Notes under the pieces: generated by a model
What the model saw: only the letters and a program-made list of their open reading frames with translations
Databases searched by the model: none
What the model was told of the DNA's origin: nothing
Program-made: the position numbers and the translations under genes
Shown: positions 5,534 to 10,162 of the stretch, piece by piece
Numbering within the stretch: the first letter of the stretch is position 1
How the letters are laid out: every line of letters begins with the position of its first letter
Source of the DNA: Actinomycetota bacterium
GTDB taxonomy: Bacteria; Actinomycetota; Acidimicrobiia; IMCC26256; PALSA-610
Direction: 5' to 3'
Assembly (NCBI GenBank): GCA_030839105.1
Contig: JAUZEI010000251.1
Coordinates: forward strand, 1 to 10,162
Length of the DNA stretch: 10,162 nucleotides

Positions 5534-6703
5534 TCACGTCCCGACGAGGCGACCCATCAACGAATGCCCCGGAACCGGCGCGCACTGCGCGGTGGCGGGC
5601 TCGGTGTACACGCCACCCGCCGCCTCCGCTTGCGAGTCGAAGAGGAGGTACGGCACGGGCTCGGCGCTGTGCGTCTTCGTGTCGCAGGGCGTTGCGTGGT
5701 CGGGCATCAGCAGGATCCGGTAGGGCTCACCCGCGGCGGCGAGCGCGTCGAGGATCGGACCGATGACGTCGGCGTCCCACCGCTCGAGCGCATCGACCTT
5801 GATGTCGGAGCGCCCCTGGTGGCCGGCCTCGTCGGTCGCCTCGATGTGCAACACGAAGAGGTCGCGGTCGTCGAGCGAACGGATACATGCACGCGCTTGC
5901 GCGCCGTAGTCGTTGTCGAAGCCGGCGGTCGCCCCCGGAACGTCGACGACCTCGATTCCCGTCAACACACCCAGACCCTGCACGAGGTCGACCGCCGACG
6001 ACATACGACCGTCGACTCCGTACGTCGCCGAGAACGACGGCAACGCAGGCTTCACGCCCTGGCCCCACAACCAGATCTGCGTGGCGACCGATCCGACCGA
6101 AGTCGCGGTCTCGCCGACGACGCGACGCGAGGCATTCATCAGGTCGTTCACTGCCGGCGCCGACGCGCCGTGCGGAAAGACCGCGGCCCGCCCGGTGAGA
6201 TCGTGCGGCGGTGTGCACTCGACGTCGGTCCAACCCCGCGGCACAACGCACAGGTGGCGATACTCGACGCCGGCGTGGAAGCGCACGCCGTCGCGGCCTC
6301 GACCGAGCTCCTCGTCGAGCGCGGCGACGATCGCGTGACTCTGGGCGTTCGTCGGATGCCCGGCCGCGAAGTCGACCATGATCGGGACGGGGTCGTCGGA
6401 GAGGGTCACGAGGTTGCATCGATATGCGATCTCGTCAGGACCGATCTCGACCCCCATCGCGGCGGCCTCGATCGGCGCCCGACCCGTGTGGTACTCGGCG
6501 GGGTCGAAACCGAGGATCGACATGTTGCCGACGTCGCTCCCGGGAGGCAGACCCTCCGGGATGACGGCCGCCCGGCCGACCTCGGATTTGGCGGCGAGCG
6601 CCTCCAGGCGGGGCATGCGCGCAACTTCGAGCGGCGTCCGGTCACCGAGCTCGGCAAGCGGGACGTCGGCGCAACCGTCGGGAACGAACACGACGTACTT
6701 CAT
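5534..6703 (-). CDS. ApgM-family enzyme: cofactor-independent phosphoglycerate mutase homologue, probable homoserine kinase
   Basis: A 389-residue alkaline-phosphatase-superfamily enzyme. Metal and catalytic motifs are intact: D9 in VPDGCAD, the nucleophile S56 in PPGSDVGNMSILGFDP, D291 and H295 in EATDEAGHQG, and D335-H336 with H345 in MPDHATPCDTKTH. This fits the archaeal-type 2,3-bisphosphoglycerate-independent phosphoglycerate mutase (ApgM) family, which is shorter than GpmI. The opening MKYVVFVPDG, EVGRAAVIPEGLPPGSD and AYRCNLVTL resemble the branch modelled as a proposed homoserine kinase (TIGR02535), found in genomes that lack GHMP-type ThrB. Threonine synthase about 3 kb away supports that role (inference). 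If so, it phosphorylates L-homoserine for ThrC. The ATG lies eight bases after a TATAGT element with no Shine-Dalgarno sequence. Family certain; substrate uncertain. Confidence 0.88.
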   Translation of the reverse strand: MKYVVFVPDGCADVPLAELGDRTPLEVARMPRLEALAAKSEVGRAAVIPEGLPPGSDVGNMSILGFDPAEYHTGRAPIEAAAMGVEIGPDEIAYRCNLVTLSDDPVPIMVDFAAGHPTNAQSHAIVAALDEELGRGRDGVRFHAGVEYRHLCVVPRGWTDVECTPPHDLTGRAAVFPHGASAPAVNDLMNASRRVVGETATSVGSVATQIWLWGQGVKPALPSFSATYGVDGRMSSAVDLVQGLGVLTGIEVVDVPGATAGFDNDYGAQARACIRSLDDRDLFVLHIEATDEAGHQGRSDIKVDALERWDADVIGPILDALAAAGEPYRILLMPDHATPCDTKTHSAEPVPYLLFDSQAEAAGGVYTEPATAQCAPVPGHSLMGRLVGT

Positions 6704-6803
6704 CGCCGCGCACTATACGGGCGCGCCGTCTCGGCCGGTCGACCGACGCGTCCGATCGAAGTACCGATCCGGGCGCGACGCTTCGGCGTCATAACCTGCC
6801 GGC
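6704..6803. promoter_or_regulatory. Divergent promoter region, ApgM homologue / PQQ-type lipoprotein
   Basis: This 100-bp gap separates two divergent genes. TATAGT (6717-6712, minus strand) ends eight bases before the ATG of the ApgM homologue. TAACCT (6792-6797, plus strand) ends six bases before the GTG of the lipoprotein gene. Neither start has a Shine-Dalgarno sequence. A perfect 10-bp palindrome, CGGTCGACCG, lies at 6736-6745 and could be an operator or chance. Confidence 0.5.
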
Positions 6804-8000
6804 GTGCGGCACTCGTCCTTCTTCGTGGGTGCCCTCGTGCTCACCGCGTGCAGTAGCGGATCGTCCTCGACGACGACCGGTACCGCGCCGATCCCTCCGA
6901 CGAGCGCCGCACCGACGCTCACGACAACCACTCGCAACCCCGCAGCACCCGACCTCGCCGCGGTGCGCATCACGACCACTGCAGTCGTGTCCGGGCTCGA
7001 CAGTCCCGTCGCCCTCGCGTGGCGTGCGCACGATTCGCGCATGTTCGTGGCCGAGCAGACCGGTCGCATCCGAGTGGTCTCCGCGGACGGCACGTTGTCG
7101 CCCACGCCGTTGCTCACCATCGGGCCGTTGTCGCACGGCAACGAGGAAGGACTCCTCGGCATCACGTTCTCTCGGGACGGTTCCAAGCTGTATGTCGACT
7201 TCACCGACCCCGACGACGACACCCACGTCGACGAGTACACGATGCAAGGCGACGTCGCGTCGGCCTCGTCGCGCCGGCAAGTGCTCGTGGTGCAACAGCC
7301 CTATTCCAACCACAAGGGCGGCGAGGTCGTCACCGGTCCCGACGGAATGCTTTACCTAGGGCTCGGCGACGGCGGTAGCGAGGGCGATCCGATGCGTGTC
7401 GGTCAGAACAAGAGCTCGTTCCTGTCGAAGATCCTCCGCATCAATCCCGCGCCGGCGGGCGGTGCGCCGTACTCGGTTCCCGCCGACAACCCGTTCGTCG
7501 GGCAGCCGGGAACGCGTCCCGAGACCTGGATGTGGGGACTGCGCAATCCGTGGCGTTTCTCCTTCGACCGCGCGACGGGCGACGTGTGGATCGGTGATGT
7601 CGGCCAGAACGAATACGAAGAGGTCGATTTCGCCCGCGCCGGAGCCAAGGGGATCAACTGGGGTTGGAGCGATCGTGAAGGCGCGCACGACTTCAACGGA
7701 ACCGCGCCCGCCGGCGCGCGTGATCCGCTGCTCGAAACGAGCCACTCCGTCGGCAACTGCGCGATCGTCGGTGGCTACGTGTACCGGGGCCGCGCCATCC
7801 CGACGTTGCGCGGCGTGTACGTCTTCGGTGACGACTGTCGTCAAAACCTCGTAGGTGTGGTCGCGGTCGATGGGCGCGTCGTCGCCCGGCGCGACCTCGA
7901 TGAAACGGTGTCCATGCTCACGACGTTCGGCGAGGATCCGAGCGGCGAGATCTACGCAGTGGGGCGCGCCGGCACGGTGTTCCGTATAACGGCGCGCTGA
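6804..8000 (+). CDS. Lipoprotein of the PQQ-dependent glucose/sorbosone dehydrogenase family
   Basis: A 398-residue secreted beta-propeller protein. Residues 1-16 are a short lipoprotein signal peptide with lipobox LTAC and C16 as the lipid-modified residue. A Ser/Thr/Pro linker runs to about 50. Residues 56-397 match the GSDH domain (PF07995): SPVALAWR, HGNEEGLLGI, NHKGGEVVTGPDGMLYLGLG (169-188), GLRNPWRFSFD (245-255), GDVGQNEYEEVD. By comparison with soluble glucose dehydrogenase, H170 corresponds to the catalytic base (His144) and R247 to the substrate-site arginine. It probably oxidises an aldose or similar alcohol outside the membrane, passing electrons through PQQ. PQQ use is family knowledge; no pqq genes are visible here. 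C319 and C345 could form a disulfide. The GTG start is supported by TAACCT six bases upstream and the intact signal peptide. Confidence 0.88.
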   Translation: MRHSSFFVGALVLTACSSGSSSTTTGTAPIPPTSAAPTLTTTTRNPAAPDLAAVRITTTAVVSGLDSPVALAWRAHDSRMFVAEQTGRIRVVSADGTLSPTPLLTIGPLSHGNEEGLLGITFSRDGSKLYVDFTDPDDDTHVDEYTMQGDVASASSRRQVLVVQQPYSNHKGGEVVTGPDGMLYLGLGDGGSEGDPMRVGQNKSSFLSKILRINPAPAGGAPYSVPADNPFVGQPGTRPETWMWGLRNPWRFSFDRATGDVWIGDVGQNEYEEVDFARAGAKGINWGWSDREGAHDFNGTAPAGARDPLLETSHSVGNCAIVGGYVYRGRAIPTLRGVYVFGDDCRQNLVGVVAVDGRVVARRDLDETVSMLTTFGEDPSGEIYAVGRAGTVFRITAR

Positions 8001-8020
8001 CGCGTCACGTCGTCGCGCGC
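7992..8020. terminator. Possible bidirectional terminator at a convergent junction
   Basis: GCGCGC at 7992-7997 and 8015-8020 can pair around a 17-base loop. The loop begins with the perfect palindrome TGACGCGTCA (7998-8007), which contains the stop codons of both convergent genes. The stem is self-complementary and has no U-tract, so the call is tentative. Confidence 0.35.
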
Positions 8021-8778
8021 TTCAGCACGACGGCGCCGATTCGGCGCGTGATCGCGTGCGGGGTGACAGCGGACAGGTTTCCCATCACCTTGTTCGCGGT
8101 GCCGGGAATGACGACGGCGCGGTTCTTCGCGAGACCGTCGAGGCCGGCGCGGGCAACCTCGGGCGCCTCCTGCCACATGAAGCCGGGCACATCACCCGCG
8201 GGCGCGTTGGCGCGCTCCTGGAACTCGGTATGCGTGAACCCCGGACAGAGAACGGTGACGGAAACTCCCGTGCCCTTCAACTCTTCGTGCACGGCTTCCG
8301 TGAATGACGTGACGAATGCCTTGGTCGCGCTGTAGGTCGCGTTCGACGGGCCCGGCTGGAAACTGGCAAGCGACGACACGTTCAGGATGCCACCGCGCCC
8401 GCGCTCTGCCATCGCACTCGCAGCGGCATGCGTGAGGCGCACGAGGGCGATGATGTTGAGATCGATCTCGCGCGTCTCGGTATCGACATCGAGGGTGTGA
8501 AAGGAACCGAACGTTCCGAAGCCCGCGTTGTTGACGAGGACGTCGACGACGCCGACCCGCGCCTCGACCGAGGCCAGCTGACCGGCGTCGGTGAGGTCGG
8601 CCGGCAACACCTCTGCATGCGCGCCGCTTCCGCCTTCGATCTCCTTGGCGAGCGCTTCGAGACGCGCCGCGTCACGGGCGACGAGGACGAGGTCGTGACC
8701 ACGCTCGGCCAACTGGCGGGCGAACTGCTCGCCGATTCCGACCGACGCGCCGGTGATCAATGCAACCGGTCTGCTCAT
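8005..8778 (-). CDS. Short-chain dehydrogenase/reductase (SDR), classical type
   Basis: A 257-residue NAD(P)-dependent oxidoreductase with a full Rossmann fold. The cofactor loop TGASVGIG is at 9-16. R35 after the second strand (VLVARD) suggests NADP(H). D61 (ADLTD) contacts adenine, NNAG is at 83-86, and the catalytic set is S136, Y149 and K153 (YSATK). PG at 179-180 precedes the substrate loop. The sequence resembles the DltE-like COG0300 group, whose substrates are mostly unknown. The start lies ten bases after the sortase stop. TAGGCT (8791-8786, minus strand), overlapping that stop codon and seven bases before the ATG, could also give it its own leaderless promoter. It converges on the PQQ-type lipoprotein gene with four bases between stops. 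Substrate cannot be predicted. Confidence 0.93.
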   Translation of the reverse strand: MSRPVALITGASVGIGEQFARQLAERGHDLVLVARDAARLEALAKEIEGGSGAHAEVLPADLTDAGQLASVEARVGVVDVLVNNAGFGTFGSFHTLDVDTETREIDLNIIALVRLTHAAASAMAERGRGGILNVSSLASFQPGPSNATYSATKAFVTSFTEAVHEELKGTGVSVTVLCPGFTHTEFQERANAPAGDVPGFMWQEAPEVARAGLDGLAKNRAVVIPGTANKVMGNLSAVTPHAITRRIGAVVLKRATT

Positions 8779-8788
8779 GCGTCGCAGC

Positions 8789-9460
8789 CTAGGACTTCAC
8801 CGGGATTTCTGCGATGAGCGCGCCCTTGACGACGATGCGCTGCGCCGCGCTGTGCTTCGGATGGCACGCGATCAGCGTGACCGTCGGCGTGACGGTCGGG
8901 TCGGTCACCGAAAGGGCCGTGGGTTGCACGATCTGTGTTCCGGACACCTTGTAGACACAGTCGCGTCCGGGCATGTGAAAGATGATCCGGTCGCCGGGGG
9001 AGAGCAGATCGAGGTTCAGGAACGGATGCGTGTGCGTGACGCGGTGCCCGGGGAACACCGCGTTGCCGCGCCGGCACGGCAACGCAGAGCCGGGCCAGTG
9101 CCCCGGCCCGTGATCGATCACGGTGAGAGTGATGCCTTCGAAGACCGCGTGGAGCAGACCGATCTTCGGGATCTCGATCGAACCCAACTGGGTGATCGGT
9201 CCCGCTGCGTAGGGATCACCGGGCGGGGGCAAGGGGTGCGGAAGCCGGCTGACATCGAAGGTGGTCGTCGTCGGCTTCGGCGTCGTGGTGGGCAGCGTCG
9301 TGTGCGGCGTGGTCGCCGACGCGGTCGTGGGCGCCTGCAGTAGCGGAGAGTCGTCGGCCCGGTGATCACCGCCGCCGCGCACCACGGCCGCGGTCGTGAG
9401 CGCCGCCGCGATCACGATGCCGAGCGCACCGAGGCCTGCAATCCATCGCTTCCTCGTCAT
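8789..9460 (-). CDS. Sortase (class E/D-like transpeptidase)
   Basis: A 223-residue membrane-anchored cysteine transpeptidase. MTRKRW is followed by one membrane segment (about 7-27), a Ser/Thr/Pro linker (38-68) and a sortase domain at about 92-221 (IEIPKIGLLHAVFEG, GHWPGSALP, GNAVFPGHRVTH). The catalytic set is H139, C199 (TLIACHP) and R208 (QRIVVKG). The usual TLxTC box reads TLIAC here, and a His follows the Cys. C129 and C168 are extra cysteines in the extracellular domain and might form a disulfide. It should join sorting-signal proteins to the cell wall or to each other; no LPxTG- or LAxTG-type substrate lies in this window. A GTG four codons upstream (9472) is an alternative start, with GGAAGG close before it. 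It is 46 bases (34 with the GTG) downstream of thrC. Confidence 0.9.
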   Translation of the reverse strand: MTRKRWIAGLGALGIVIAAALTTAAVVRGGGDHRADDSPLLQAPTTASATTPHTTLPTTTPKPTTTTFDVSRLPHPLPPPGDPYAAGPITQLGSIEIPKIGLLHAVFEGITLTVIDHGPGHWPGSALPCRRGNAVFPGHRVTHTHPFLNLDLLSPGDRIIFHMPGRDCVYKVSGTQIVQPTALSVTDPTVTPTVTLIACHPKHSAAQRIVVKGALIAEIPVKS

Positions 9461-9506
9461 TGCGGATTCCACTTGCCTTCCGTGTCTTGCCCGAGTGCAC
9501 CTCGGA

Positions 9507-10162
9507 TCAGAGTCCGAGCTCCTCCACGACCACGTCGACCGACGCTTCCACAGCGGGTCTGGCCTCGATCTGCGCGATCGCCCGGTTGGGGTCCTTCAAC
9601 CCATGCCCGGTGACCGTGCACACGATTGTCTCATCCCGCTCGACGAGACCCTCCGCGGCCGCCCGCAAGAGGCCCGCGACCGACGCCGCCGACGCGGGCT
9701 CTACGAAGACGCCTTCCTGCGACGCGAGCATGCGATACGCGTCGAGGATCTGGGCGTCGGTGACCGCCCCGATGTGACCACCCGACTCGTCGCGCGCCGC
9801 GATCGCGCTTTCCCAGCTGGCGGGATTGCCGATGCGAATTGCGGTTGCGATGGTCTCGGGATGCGCGACGGGCTCGCCGTGGACGAGTGGCGCGGATCCC
9901 GACGCCTGCCAGCCGAGCATGCGCGGGCGCTTGGTGACGATGCCGTCGGTTGCGTACTCGCCGTAGCCCTTCCAATACGCGGTGATGTTGCCGGCGTTGC
10001 CGACGGGGATGCAGTGCACGTCGGGCGCTTCGCCCAACGCGTCGCAGATCTCGAAGGCGGCGGTCTTCTGGCCCTCGATGCGGAACGGGTTTATGGAGTT
10101 GACGACGGTCACGCCGCCCCGCTCCCCCAGCTCGCGCACGAGGTGCAGCGCGTCGTCGAAGC
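9507..10162 (-). CDS. thrC: Threonine synthase (C-terminal part, cut by right edge)
   Basis: The last 217 or so codons of a PLP-dependent enzyme that converts O-phospho-L-homoserine to L-threonine. Visible hallmarks are [19 protein letters not shown], the PLP-phosphate-binding [34 protein letters not shown] and VTGHGLKDP, in the order found in actinobacterial and Bacillus-type ThrC. The PLP-binding lysine lies upstream, outside the window. The sortase and SDR genes follow on the same strand with short gaps, so they may share its transcript. The nearby ApgM homologue may make its substrate. An upstream hom gene, as in many actinobacteria, would lie off the right edge (not seen). Confidence 0.95.
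   Translation of the reverse strand, partial: FDDALHLVRELGERGGVTVVNSINPFRIEGQKTAAFEICDALGEAPDVHCIPVGNAGNITAYWKGYGEYATDGIVTKRPRMLGWQASGSAPLVHGEPVAHPETIATAIRIGNPASWESAIAARDESGGHIGAVTDAQILDAYRMLASQEGVFVEPASAASVAGLLRAAAEGLVERDETIVCTVTGHGLKDPNRAIAQIEARPAVEASVDVVVEELGL

Noticed and set aside
5604..5611. GTGTACAC palindrome resembling the TetR operator arms
   Set aside because: It lies inside the coding region of the ApgM homologue, lacks the nine-base spacing of the 1423-1443 site and is short enough to be chance.
5591..5617. GGTGGCG/CGCCACC inverted repeat near the 3' end of the ApgM-homologue gene
   Set aside because: It is wholly within conserved coding sequence and not at a transcript end; such GC repeats are common in this composition.
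4586..6856. 756-codon plus-strand open frame across the rho start, the leader and the ApgM homologue
   Set aside because: It spans two clear minus-strand genes and their promoter region. The translation is arginine-rich and low-complexity, as expected for a shadow frame.
6852..6940. Ser/Thr/Pro-rich stretch as a possible sortase sorting signal
   Set aside because: It follows the lipobox cysteine at the N-terminus and is a normal lipoprotein linker. There is no C-terminal LPxTG-like motif with a membrane tail.

Overview
The window is GC-rich and densely coded. It carries ten protein genes, eight complete and one cut at each edge. Three things point to an actinobacterium, possibly Acidimicrobiia-like: a Rho factor with a large Arg/Asp/Ser-rich insertion, frequent GTG starts behind TANNNT -10 elements with no Shine-Dalgarno sequence, and the rho-rpmE-DUF1385 order. 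The class-level placement is inference. No tRNA, rRNA, insertion sequence, CRISPR array or phage gene was seen.

Left block (1-2113): an LLM-type flavin oxidoreductase (cut by the left edge) and a ferritin-like diiron protein overlap by four bases on the minus strand. A TetR regulator is transcribed divergently from a 29-bp gap. The gap holds a 6-bp-arm inverted repeat and two back-to-back -10 elements, each six bases from a GTG start. This looks like a self-contained regulated oxidation module with an unknown substrate.

Middle block (2117-5533), minus strand: rho, rpmE and a DUF1385 membrane protein form a transcription/translation housekeeping cluster. About 320 bp upstream of rho holds a candidate promoter, a long leader with hairpins and a strong ribosome binding site. 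The cluster ends tail-to-tail against the TetR gene across a GC stem that encloses both stop codons.

Right block (5534-10162): an ApgM-family alkaline-phosphatase-superfamily enzyme (minus) is divergent from a lipoprotein with a PQQ-type glucose/sorbosone dehydrogenase fold (plus). That gene converges on a minus-strand run of threonine synthase (cut by the right edge), a sortase and a short-chain dehydrogenase. The ApgM homologue belongs to the branch proposed as an alternative homoserine kinase. With thrC about 3 kb away, the two may supply consecutive last steps of threonine synthesis.

Most of the window is ordinary core genome. The points most worth a second look are the TetR/diiron/LLM divergon, the likely homoserine-kinase role of the ApgM homologue, the natural Ser-to-Gly change in the Rho active site, the repeated leaderless promoter layout, and the palindromic convergent gene ends.
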